A stretch of 64,000 nt of DNA. It comes from Pseudomonas paraglycinae. Its GTDB lineage: Bacteria; Pseudomonadota; Gammaproteobacteria; Pseudomonadales; Pseudomonadaceae. The position numbers and the translations under genes are program-made. The notes below the pieces were generated by a model. It saw only the letters and a program-made list of their open reading frames with translations, did no database searches and was not told the DNA's origin. Positions 8,874-16,609 of this stretch are shown here, in pieces. Numbering within the stretch: position 1 is the first letter of the stretch; each line of letters starts with the position of its first letter. Where the stretch lies: assembly GCF_021601625.1 (NCBI RefSeq), contig NZ_BQHR01000002.1, positions 434,001 through 498,000 of the forward strand, written 5' to 3'.

Positions 8874-10126
8874 TTGCGCAGCTCCATGTGAGGACGTTGC
8901 ATGGGCAGCAGACCTTGAGGTCGCCAGATCATCATCAGCACCATCAGGGCGCCGAACATCAACATGCGGTACTCACTGAACTCGCGCATCATTTCCGGCA
9001 GCAGGATCATCACAACGGCCGCGAGAATCACGCCCAGCTGCGAGCCCATGCCACCCAGCACCACGATGGCTAGGATGATGGCGGACTCGATGAAGGTGAA
9101 CGATTCCGGCGTTACCAGACCCTGACGGGCGGCGAAGAAGCTGCCGGCGAAACCGGCAAATGCCGCGCCGAGGGTGAACGCCGAGAGCTTGATCACGGTC
9201 GGGTTGAGACCCAGCGCACGGCAGGCGATTTCGTCTTCACGCAGCGCTTCCCACGCACGGCCGATCGGCATGCGCAGCAGGCGGTTGATCACGAACAGCG
9301 CCGCCAGTGCCAGCAACAGAGCAACCAGGTAGAGGAAGATCACCTTGTTGATCGAGTTGTACTGCAGGCCGAAATACTCGTGGAAGGTTTGCATCCCTTC
9401 TGCGGCTTTACGTTCGAAGGTCAGGCCGAAGAACGTCGGTTTCTCGATGTTGCTGATACCGTTCGGGCCGCCGGTGATGTCAGTCAGGTTACGCAGGAAC
9501 AGGCGGATGATTTCCCCGAAGCCCAGGGTCACGATCGCCAGGTAGTCGCCGCGCAGACGTAACACCGGGAAGCCGAGCAGGAAGCCGAACGTCGCCGCCA
9601 TCAGGCCGGCAATCGGCAGGCAGATCCAGAAGCTCAGGCCGTAGTAGTGCGACAGCAGCGCGTAGCTGTAGGCGCCGACGGCGTAGAAGCCGACGTAACC
9701 CAGGTCGAGCAGACCGGCCAGACCGACCACGATGTTCAGGCCGAGGCCGAGCATCACGTAGATCAGGATCAGCGTCGCGATGTCCACCGCGCCACGGGAG
9801 CCGAAGAACGGCCACACCAGCGCACCGATGATCAGCGCGATGATGAAGTAGCGTTGGGTGGTCGGCAGGGTCAGGAAGTTGCTGGCCTTGGCCGGAATCA
9901 GCGGCATGCCCGGCGACGAGCGCCACGCCTTGCTGATCTGCTGGTTGAACAGCACCCGCAGGAACATCAGCACCGAGCAGATGGCGATGGTCGCCAGAAT
10001 GGCCGGGCTGGTGTTGTGCACTTCCAGGTTGATGCCGACGATGGTCAGTTTCAGACCCAGTACCGGATAGGCCACGGCCCAGACCAGCAAGGCACTGAAC
10101 AGCGCCTGTTTAAGATTCCTAGTCAT
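8870..10126 (-). CDS. livM: Branched-chain amino acid ABC transporter permease LivM/BraE
   Basis: 418 residues with about ten hydrophobic segments and the permease signature [21 protein letters not shown] (EAA loop) near 290-310. The first 90 residues are the extra N-terminal region normal for proteobacterial LivM. It overlaps livH upstream (start 10126, livH stop 10123) and livG downstream by four bases. Forms the translocation pore with LivH in the inner membrane. Confidence 0.95.
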   Translation of the reverse strand: MTRNLKQALFSALLVWAVAYPVLGLKLTIVGINLEVHNTSPAILATIAICSVLMFLRVLFNQQISKAWRSSPGMPLIPAKASNFLTLPTTQRYFIIALIIGALVWPFFGSRGAVDIATLILIYVMLGLGLNIVVGLAGLLDLGYVGFYAVGAYSYALLSHYYGLSFWICLPIAGLMAATFGFLLGFPVLRLRGDYLAIVTLGFGEIIRLFLRNLTDITGGPNGISNIEKPTFFGLTFERKAAEGMQTFHEYFGLQYNSINKVIFLYLVALLLALAALFVINRLLRMPIGRAWEALREDEIACRALGLNPTVIKLSAFTLGAAFAGFAGSFFAARQGLVTPESFTFIESAIILAIVVLGGMGSQLGVILAAVVMILLPEMMREFSEYRMLMFGALMVLMMIWRPQGLLPMQRPHMELRK

Positions 10127-11046
10127 ACTTTCTCAACCTCCGGACGGCCCAGAATGCCGGTCGGACGGAACAACAGCACCAGAACCAACAAGCCGAAAGC
10201 CACGACATCCTTGTACTGGTCGCCGAAGATATCGGCGCCAAAGGCTTCCGCCACCCCGAGCACCAGCCCGCCGAGCATGGCGCCGGGGATGCTGCCGATC
10301 CCGCCCAGTACCGCAGCGGTGAAGGCCTTGAGGCCGACGAGGAAACCGGCGTTCGGGTTGATCACGCCGTATTGCATGCTCAGCAGCACGGCCGCGACGG
10401 CCGCCAGCGCAGCACCGATGACGAAGGTCAGGGCGATGATGTTGTTGGTGTTGATGCCCAGCAGGTTGGCCATCTTGATGTCTTCGGCGCAGGCGCGGCA
10501 GGCGCGGCCCAGGCGAGAGCGGGAGATGAACAGCGTGAGGCCGAGCATGGCGATCAGGGTCACCACGAACACCACGATTTGCATGTAGGAAATCAGCACT
10601 TCATGTGCGCCACCTGGGCCGAAGGCGAAGTTGCCCGGAATCAGGTTGGGGATTGCTTTGTCCTTGGAGTCTTGCGCCAGCAGAACCGTGTTCTGCAGGA
10701 AGATCGACATACCGATCGCGGAAATCAGCGGGATCAGACGGTTGCTGCCGCGCAACGGGCGGTAGGCAATGCGTTCGATGCTGTAACCGTAGGAGCTGGT
10801 GACGACGATGCTGGCGATGAACGCCACGGTCATCAACAGCGGGACGCTTTCGAGTCCCATCATGGTCAGCCCGGCGATGGCGATGAACGCCACGTAGGAA
10901 CCGATCATGTACACCTCGCCGTGGGCGAAGTTGATCATTCCAATGATGCCGTAGACCATCGTGTAGCCGATGGCGATCAGGGCATACATGCTGCCAACGT
11001 TCAAGCCGTTAACCAGCTGTTGGAAGAAGTGATAGATGTCAGGCAT
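10123..11046 (-). CDS. livH: Branched-chain amino acid ABC transporter permease LivH/BraD
   Basis: 307 residues, eight or so membrane segments. The N-terminus [42 protein letters not shown] and the EAA-type loop [23 protein letters not shown] are LivH hallmarks. The ribosome site AGGAG lies eight bases before the ATG. It is the first gene of the livHMGF block, separated from braC by a 231-base gap with a terminator-like hairpin that should lower its expression relative to the binding protein. Confidence 0.95.
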   Translation of the reverse strand: MPDIYHFFQQLVNGLNVGSMYALIAIGYTMVYGIIGMINFAHGEVYMIGSYVAFIAIAGLTMMGLESVPLLMTVAFIASIVVTSSYGYSIERIAYRPLRGSNRLIPLISAIGMSIFLQNTVLLAQDSKDKAIPNLIPGNFAFGPGGAHEVLISYMQIVVFVVTLIAMLGLTLFISRSRLGRACRACAEDIKMANLLGINTNNIIALTFVIGAALAAVAAVLLSMQYGVINPNAGFLVGLKAFTAAVLGGIGSIPGAMLGGLVLGVAEAFGADIFGDQYKDVVAFGLLVLVLLFRPTGILGRPEVEKV

Positions 11047-11227
11047 TACAGCGCTCCTAAAAACCTGATACGCATTTCACTGGTGGAGTCATTTTCCCGC
11101 CCGGTCCCGTGGATCTTTATCCACTTCGAATCCGGGTTTTGCCAGCGAACCGCTGATGACGGTTTTGAGATTTTCAGGTGGGGAGACTGGCGGATCACGC
11201 CAGCGCGGCCCAATACATTCGTAAAAC

Positions 11228-11253
11228 AAAGCCCACGGCACGCCGTGGGCTTT
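11228..11253 (-). terminator. Hairpin between braC and livH (partial terminator)
   Basis: Stem AAAGCCCACGGC with its complement, followed on the minus strand by TTTGTTTTAC. It lies 25-50 bases beyond the braC stop and before livH. Incomplete termination here would give much binding protein and less permease/ATPase, a usual layout for ABC importers. Confidence 0.75.
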
Positions 11254-11277
11254 ATTGGCAGTCAGTCAGGCAGGGCC

Positions 11278-12405
11278 TTACTGAGGCGACACTTCGGTTT
11301 TAGGTTTGCCTTCGTGCCATTCGTAAACCACGAATTTGAAGTCCTTCAGGTCGCCCTTATCGTCGAAGCTCAGGTCACCGGTAGGCGTCTTGAAGGTGCC
11401 TTTGTGGATGGCTTCAGCCACCTTGGCAGCATCTTCGGACTTGGCAGCCTTGATACCTTCGGCAATTACTTCAACTGCCGAGTAGGACGGGAACACGAAC
11501 GGACCGCTCGGGTCTTCTTTCTTGGCCTTGAATGCATCGGCCAGGGCCACGTTGGCCGGATCCTGGTCGAAGGATTTCGGCAGGGTCACCAGCAGGCCTT
11601 CGGCAGCGCTCTTGGCGATCTGGGTGATCGAGTCGTTACCCACGCCTTCCGGACCCATGAACTTGGCTTTCAGGCCTTTTTCCTGGGCTTGACGCAGGAT
11701 CAGACCCAGCTCCGGGTGGTAGCCGCCGTAGTAGACGAAGTCGACGTTGGCTTGCTTGAGCTTGGCGATGATCGCGGAGAAGTCTTTGTCGCCGGCGTTG
11801 ATGCCTTCGAACACGGCAACCTTGGTGCCTTTCTTCTCGAGAGTGGATTTGACGGCGGTGGCGATGCCTTCACCGTACTGCTGCTTGTCGTGCAGCACGC
11901 CGACGATTTTCGGCTTCACGTGATCGGCGATGTAGTTACCGGCGGCAGGGCCCTGGGCGCTGTCCAGACCGATGGTACGGAAGATCATTTTGTAACCACG
12001 AGCGGTGATGTCCGGGCTGGTGGCAGCCGGGGTGATCATGATCACGCCTTCGTCTTCGTAGATGTCCGAAGCAGGCTGGGTGGAGCTGGAGCACAGGTGA
12101 CCGACCACGAACTTGACGCCGTCGTTGACGACCTTGTTCGCAACCGCTACCGCTTGTTTCGGATCGCAAGCGTCATCGTATTCAACGGCTTCGAGCTTCT
12201 TGCCGTCGACGCCGCCTTTGGCGTTGATCTGTTCGATGGCCATTTTCGCGCCACTGAACTGCATGTCGCCGTACTGGGCTACTGGACCGGTTTTAGGGCC
12301 GGCGATACCGATCTTGATGGTGTCAGCTGCGAACGAATGGCTGGCAACCCCGGCCAGAACCATAGCGGCAAACAGTTTGGAAATCTGCTTAGTAGCCTTA
12401 GTCAT
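11278..12405 (-). CDS. braC: Branched-chain amino acid ABC transporter substrate-binding protein BraC/LivK
   Basis: 375 residues with a Sec signal (cleavage after ASHSFA, residue 26) and a type I periplasmic binding fold starting ADTIKIGIAGPKTGPVAQYG. A cysteine pair in YDDACDP and VGHLCSSS matches the disulfide of LIV-binding proteins. It captures Leu/Ile/Val (in P. aeruginosa BraC also Ala and Thr) and delivers them to LivHMGF. It is first of the transporter genes; its promoter must lie in the 352-base gap upstream. Confidence 0.95.
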   Translation of the reverse strand: MTKATKQISKLFAAMVLAGVASHSFAADTIKIGIAGPKTGPVAQYGDMQFSGAKMAIEQINAKGGVDGKKLEAVEYDDACDPKQAVAVANKVVNDGVKFVVGHLCSSSTQPASDIYEDEGVIMITPAATSPDITARGYKMIFRTIGLDSAQGPAAGNYIADHVKPKIVGVLHDKQQYGEGIATAVKSTLEKKGTKVAVFEGINAGDKDFSAIIAKLKQANVDFVYYGGYHPELGLILRQAQEKGLKAKFMGPEGVGNDSITQIAKSAAEGLLVTLPKSFDQDPANVALADAFKAKKEDPSGPFVFPSYSAVEVIAEGIKAAKSEDAAKVAEAIHKGTFKTPTGDLSFDDKGDLKDFKFVVYEWHEGKPKTEVSPQ

Positions 12406-12757
12406 AGTGCTCCACTCTTACTGTTGTATTTTTTTAGAGTCCTGACGCCGTAGCAGCAGAACCGGGACAGATATCTAGGCGATACCCTCCGGAAAAGCCC
12501 CCGGCAACTGTACCGGTACAGTGTAGAGCGCCGGTTGTTGGCCTGGGAAGCTGGCGCCAGGGGGCAAAACCTGAGGGTGTCGCTTAAATGAAAGAAAAAG
12601 ACAGAATTGCGGCGGGACGTTCAGAGGGCTTATACCCCAATCATCAGCATTCCTTGGCGTTCCTGCTCTTTTCGTTCGGTACGGCCTTTTGCAACCGGGT
12701 TTTTCTGCCGGACCACCGACGTTATCATTCGCGCCGATTTCTTTTCCGGACAGTCCC
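12406..12757. promoter_or_regulatory. Divergent intergenic region braC / DUF2288 with a 14-bp palindrome
   Basis: This 352-base region separates braC (minus) from the DUF2288 gene (plus). It holds a perfect palindrome CTGTACCGGTACAG at 12508-12521, about 105 bases upstream of braC, which could be an operator. T-rich sequence next to braC (TTTTTTTAGAG complement) is AT-rich. An open frame on the minus strand at 12475-12759 is low in recognisable sequence and not called. Confidence 0.5.
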
Positions 12758-13063
12758 ATGAATCAAGAACCTAGCACCCTCTATGCCAAGCTGCTTGGTG
12801 AAACCGCATCTATTGCCTGGAAAGAGCTGGAGCGCTTCTACGCCCAAGGTGCCCTATTGTGGGTCGACGCCAGCCTGGATTTGATCGCGGTCGCCGAGGC
12901 CGTGGCGTCGGATCAGGGCGAGAAAGTCGCTGCCTGGCTGGCCGAAGACAAGGTCGCCAAGCTGTCTGAAACGCGGGCGCTGGATATTTTCGAGCGCGAT
13001 CCCGAGATGTGGGCGGTGGTGGTCCGGCCGTGGATCCTGGTCCAGGAAAGGGCAGCGGCCTGA
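12758..13063 (+). CDS. DUF2288 family protein
   Basis: 101 residues from the ATG at 12758 (MNQEPSTLYAKLLGETASIAWKELERFYAQGALLWV in the protein); a longer frame from 12689 adds residues not seen in the family. It is soluble, acidic and probably alpha-helical. The W-x-E-L-x-x-F/H-F-A-x-G motif (WKELERFYAQGALLWVD) is the DUF2288 core. Function unknown; it is widespread in gammaproteobacteria. Single gene, followed by a hairpin at 13201-13220. Confidence 0.85.
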   Translation: MNQEPSTLYAKLLGETASIAWKELERFYAQGALLWVDASLDLIAVAEAVASDQGEKVAAWLAEDKVAKLSETRALDIFERDPEMWAVVVRPWILVQERAAA

Positions 13064-13200
13064 CGGGTTGCACCTTGTTGGTGCGAGTGCCGGCCGGCAA
13101 AAAGTGTGTAGCGGAGTAGCGTGATGGCACGTTGCCGTAGAGAAATGCCACAGGCGGGGGTGGCATAACGGTGACGTAAACGTAACGGGCACAGTTTAGT

Positions 13201-13228
13201 AAGCAGCCTAACGGCTGCTTAATTGTTT
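13201..13228 (+). terminator. Hairpin after the DUF2288 gene
   Basis: AAGCAGCC and GGCTGCTT form an eight-base perfect stem around TAAC, followed by AATTGTTT. The U run is weak, so termination may be partial. Confidence 0.6.
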
Positions 13229-13269
13229 CGGGATGTTGGAAAGGCTGAAATTTTCAGTGAATTTCAGGG

Positions 13270-13297
13270 CCTCATCGCTGGCTTGCCAGCGATGAGG
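13270..13297. repeat. REP-like palindrome / terminator hairpin
   Basis: CCTCATCGCTGGC meets its complement around a TT core, a near-perfect 28-base palindrome. The inner TCGCTGGC-TTGCCAGCGA resembles the right arm of the REPIN at 58918-59009. It lies just beyond the stop of the tubulin-like gene and may stop its transcript. Confidence 0.6.
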
Positions 13298-13313
13298 GCG
13301 ACCCGGTCCCGGA

Positions 13314-15515
13314 TCAGACCGAGTAAGACTTGCCGGTATGGTTATTGAGGGAAATAACCTTGGTCTTGCCGATCCGGTGACGGTAGATCTCGCGCAAGTA
13401 CTTGATCGACTTCTTCACGCAATCGCGCGACAGGCGAATATCGTTGATCGAGACAAACTTCTCTTTGTCGTTGATCAACTCGCGGTACTTCTTCTCGTAC
13501 ATCGGCTTGATCGCGTACCAGTTGGTATCGAGGATCTTCGCCGGGTTTTCGAATTCGTTGAGCAGGTCGTCGATGCGGTCTTCGTCGAACTCTTCCTGAA
13601 TGATGAAATCGAGGATCGAGTTGTCCAGGGTCTCGTCGAAACGGTACGGGGTCTTGGCGAAGCAACGCTTGATGAATGCCACGATCAGCGTCAGGAAGTC
13701 GTCCGACAGGCACGGGCTCTTGGCGATCAGGGTGGTCAGCGACAGGTTGGCCGAGGCGCCGATCACCAGCGCGTAGCGCTTGAGCGTGGTGTTGGGGAAC
13801 AGGCTGTTGAGGTGGGTCTTCAACCGGTTCAGGTCCATGTACGACAGCTTGTAGTCTTTTGGCAGCGAAACGATCGAGACCACCGACGAGCAGTTCTTGA
13901 AGAAGTGCAGGTCGTGCAGCGCAGCCGCGTCGTAGCCGGAGTTCTTGTATTGCTCCAGCGACGCACGATAACGCTTGGATTCGATCGGCAGCAGGCTGAT
14001 GCCTTCGATGGCCTGGGTCACTTTGTTGAAGTGCGGGAGGTCGATCGAGCGGAAGAACAGGTCGTCGATGTTCAGGCGCTGCGGCTCTTTGTCGAACACC
14101 TTGAACTTGTCGCTGCTCGGCGGCGGGGTTTCCGGCACCACGGATTCGGCGTAGGCAATCGCCACCGGGCCGGCCAGACTCATGAACAGGTCGTTGGCGT
14201 CCAGGCGAATGGTCTCGCCGATGTCGATGCCGGCACGACGGAAATAGTTCTGGTCGTAGTCGGTCGTGACGGCCTGGGCCGTCAGAATGTTGAAGATCTG
14301 CTGCGAAATGTACTGGTTGGCGTGCTTCTCCATCGCATTGACATCAATGTTCTGGATGTTGCCGTCATCGCTCTCTTCGGCATAACGCATGATGTCGTTG
14401 GAGATCAGCATCATCGCGTTCCATGGGCGGATACGGCCCATGACGCTGGCTTCGCTGCTGTCTTCGTTGGCGAAGTTGTACGAGAAATCCCATTCTTCCG
14501 AGAGGTATTTGCACAGCAGGCGGCCGGCGTTGATGTGCAGCGCCTCGGACATTTCGCTGCGGTGGTCGGAAATGTTCGGCAGCACGCAGATGCCGCTGGT
14601 GAAGATCGGCTCGAACACGAACGAATGACCGCTCTTGCCGTCGTGCTCGTCCATCGGCTTGGTGTCGAACGTCTTGTTCATGTACGAGTGCTGCTGGGCC
14701 AGGCCGAATTCCGAGGCCATGCCCGAACCGGTACCGCCGCCGGCACTGAAGATCGAGAAATACAGGCGCGACTGGTTGGCCTTGATGCCGCAGCTGTCGA
14801 TCAGGTACGAGTGGATCATTTTCCAGTCAGGGCTGGAGAAACGCTGGGTGTCCTTGTTCAGGATGATCTTCGCCAGGTACTGGCCGAGGATCGGCGCGTT
14901 ACCGGCGCCACCGGCGTGGACTTCCGACAAGTCCATGATCTTCATCTTGCTGTAGTCGCGCAGGAAACCGCTCTTTTCGCCCTTGCGCGAGAAGCGGATA
15001 CGCCCGGCAATGTCCTTGTCCAGGTCGCCGAGCATCACCAGCGGTTCTACCAGGAACACCGGTTTGGTCGACTTGTTCGGGCCGATCCGCAGATTCTGCT
15101 TGATCCACTGGGCCGGGCTGTAGCCTTTGTCGGAGGCCAGGCGACGGTCAGCCGCGCGATCCTCGTTGTTGAATTCGTTGAGGTAGAACTTGCGCGCGTT
15201 GTACACCAGCTCCGCCACGTCGAGGGCGATGTTGGAGCCGCAGCGACCGAGGCCGATCAGGCACACCGACGGGAATTCCTGGTCGTTGTGCTGTTCGTTG
15301 TCGCCTTCCAGGTGCGGCGGGCGCGGGAACACCAGGTCACGCAGGCCATCGAGGTTGTCGAGGATGCGGTCGGTGTTGGTTTCGGTGAAGTACAGGTATT
15401 GCTGGGTGCCCAGCGGGCGCGAAGGTGGCAATGGCTTCATCGGGGCAGGGCTGTTCGCCGCAGGGCTCAGAGTCAGATCGGATACCGCAGTGGCCGGATT
15501 GTTTTTAGAAGTCAT
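13314..15515 (-). CDS. Tubulin/FtsZ-superfamily GTPase-like protein, role unknown
   Basis: 733 residues. After a Pro/Ala-rich leader (about 1-38) comes a nucleotide-binding core: CLIGLGRCGSN at 85-95 (T1-like loop), AGGAGNAPILG at 201-211 (T3/GAG-like) and SAGGGTGSG at 258-265, the tubulin signature GGGTGSG. Segment IRLDANDLFMSLAGPVAIAYAES (436-458) lines up with the FtsZ T7 region (NxDxxD then a methionine- and glycine-rich helix), keeping both acidic residues (D439, D442). That loop normally completes GTP hydrolysis across a filament interface. The last 270 residues match nothing recognised. No signal peptide or membrane segment. It is twice the size of FtsZ or phage PhuZ, and no tubR/tubC-like module lies nearby. 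Assignment to the superfamily is by motif; polymerisation is inferred. Confidence 0.82.
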   Translation of the reverse strand: MTSKNNPATAVSDLTLSPAANSPAPMKPLPPSRPLGTQQYLYFTETNTDRILDNLDGLRDLVFPRPPHLEGDNEQHNDQEFPSVCLIGLGRCGSNIALDVAELVYNARKFYLNEFNNEDRAADRRLASDKGYSPAQWIKQNLRIGPNKSTKPVFLVEPLVMLGDLDKDIAGRIRFSRKGEKSGFLRDYSKMKIMDLSEVHAGGAGNAPILGQYLAKIILNKDTQRFSSPDWKMIHSYLIDSCGIKANQSRLYFSIFSAGGGTGSGMASEFGLAQQHSYMNKTFDTKPMDEHDGKSGHSFVFEPIFTSGICVLPNISDHRSEMSEALHINAGRLLCKYLSEEWDFSYNFANEDSSEASVMGRIRPWNAMMLISNDIMRYAEESDDGNIQNIDVNAMEKHANQYISQQIFNILTAQAVTTDYDQNYFRRAGIDIGETIRLDANDLFMSLAGPVAIAYAESVVPETPPPSSDKFKVFDKEPQRLNIDDLFFRSIDLPHFNKVTQAIEGISLLPIESKRYRASLEQYKNSGYDAAALHDLHFFKNCSSVVSIVSLPKDYKLSYMDLNRLKTHLNSLFPNTTLKRYALVIGASANLSLTTLIAKSPCLSDDFLTLIVAFIKRCFAKTPYRFDETLDNSILDFIIQEEFDEDRIDDLLNEFENPAKILDTNWYAIKPMYEKKYRELINDKEKFVSINDIRLSRDCVKKSIKYLREIYRHRIGKTKVISLNNHTGKSYSV

Positions 15516-15712
15516 TGTGCGCCATATACCTGGACTGGTTGGATCAACGACCGCTGTCGTCGAGCCTCACGGAATGGGAATCTCGCGTCTTTTTTCTGCG
15601 CGTGCTTTGCCCGTGCGTCAGGGACTTTGCCTGAGTGCCGCGCGGGGGAATCCTTTCCTGATCGATGATGAATCGGCCATTATTCGGCGATCTTTAATCA
15701 AAAGGAGGCTAA

Positions 15713-16609
15713 ATGATGTCAACGCGACCTTCGTTGGGGTTTGCCGGAATCGGCCTGATGGGCCTGCCGATGTGCCGCCGCTTGCTGGCCGCCGGTTATC
15801 CGCTGACCGTGTGGAACCGCAACCCGGCCAAGTGCGCGCCGCTGGTCGAGGCCGGCGCCCGGCAGGTGGCGACCCCTGCTGAACTCTGTGAACAGGCTGA
15901 CGTGGTGATGCTGTGCCTGGCGGACACAGCGGTGGTGCGCGAGGTGGTGTTCGGCCCGGCCGGCGTGGCTGAAGGGGCGAAACCCGGTCAGTTGCTGGTG
16001 GATTTCTCCAGCCTCGAACCGACGGCGACCCGTGAGATGGCAGCCGAACTGGCCGACAAGGCAGGCATGGCCTGGCTCGATTCACCGGTGTCCGGCGGGG
16101 TAGTCGGAGCCGAGGCCGGCAGTCTGGCGATCATGGTCGGCGGTGATGCAGCGGATCTTGATCGCGTACGACCGGTACTGCTCGAACTCGGGCAGCGCGT
16201 CACGCACATGGGCGGCATCGGCGCCGGTCAGGTGACCAAGGCCTGCAATCAGATGATCGTCGCCTGCAACGCTTTGGTGATCGCCGAAGTGGTGGCGCTG
16301 GCCGAGCAGGCCGGGGTCGATGCCGGCCTGATTGCCGAAGCGCTGGCCGGTGGTTTTGCCGATTCCAAACCGTTGCAGATCCTCGCCCCGCAAATGGCCG
16401 AAAGCCGTTTCGAGCCGGTGAAATGGCACGTGCGCACGCTGCTCAAGGATCTGGATACCGCGGTGAAATTTTCCCGGGAAACCGGTTCGGCCACACCGAT
16501 CAGCGGATTGGCCGCACAACTGATGCGCCTGCATGGGGCACAAGGCTTTTTGCAGAAGGATCCAGCGACACTGGTGCAAATGTACCGCGCGCCAGACTCA
16601 GCGGATTGA
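15713..16609 (+). CDS. NAD(P)-dependent beta-hydroxyacid dehydrogenase
   Basis: 298 residues. N-terminal Rossmann motif GFAGIGLMGLPMCRRL with WNRNPAKC as the cofactor-selecting turn (an Arg after Asn suggests NADP). The DSPVSGGVVGAEAGSLAIMVGG segment and the catalytic-lysine helix GAGQVTKACNQMIVACN are those of 3-hydroxyisobutyrate/tartronate semialdehyde/GLYR-type reductases. Substrate not resolvable; 2-hydroxy-3-oxopropionate or succinic semialdehyde-type compounds are possible. AGGAGG lies seven bases before the ATG. The last 110 bases overlap the convergent MHYT gene. Confidence 0.9.
   Translation: MMSTRPSLGFAGIGLMGLPMCRRLLAAGYPLTVWNRNPAKCAPLVEAGARQVATPAELCEQADVVMLCLADTAVVREVVFGPAGVAEGAKPGQLLVDFSSLEPTATREMAAELADKAGMAWLDSPVSGGVVGAEAGSLAIMVGGDAADLDRVRPVLLELGQRVTHMGGIGAGQVTKACNQMIVACNALVIAEVVALAEQAGVDAGLIAEALAGGFADSKPLQILAPQMAESRFEPVKWHVRTLLKDLDTAVKFSRETGSATPISGLAAQLMRLHGAQGFLQKDPATLVQMYRAPDSAD

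Noticed and set aside
12475-12759. 94-codon minus-strand frame before braC
   Set aside because: No recognisable domain, weak start, and it covers the promoter region of braC and DUF2288.
13338-15668. 776-codon open frame on the plus strand
   Set aside because: Antisense to the tubulin-like gene, which has clear motifs; the product has no recognisable family and no ribosome site.
13064-15712. Plasmid-type tubZRC partition module
   Set aside because: No TubR-like gene adjacent and no array of direct repeats for a centromere, so the tubulin-like gene is not a partition cassette by context.
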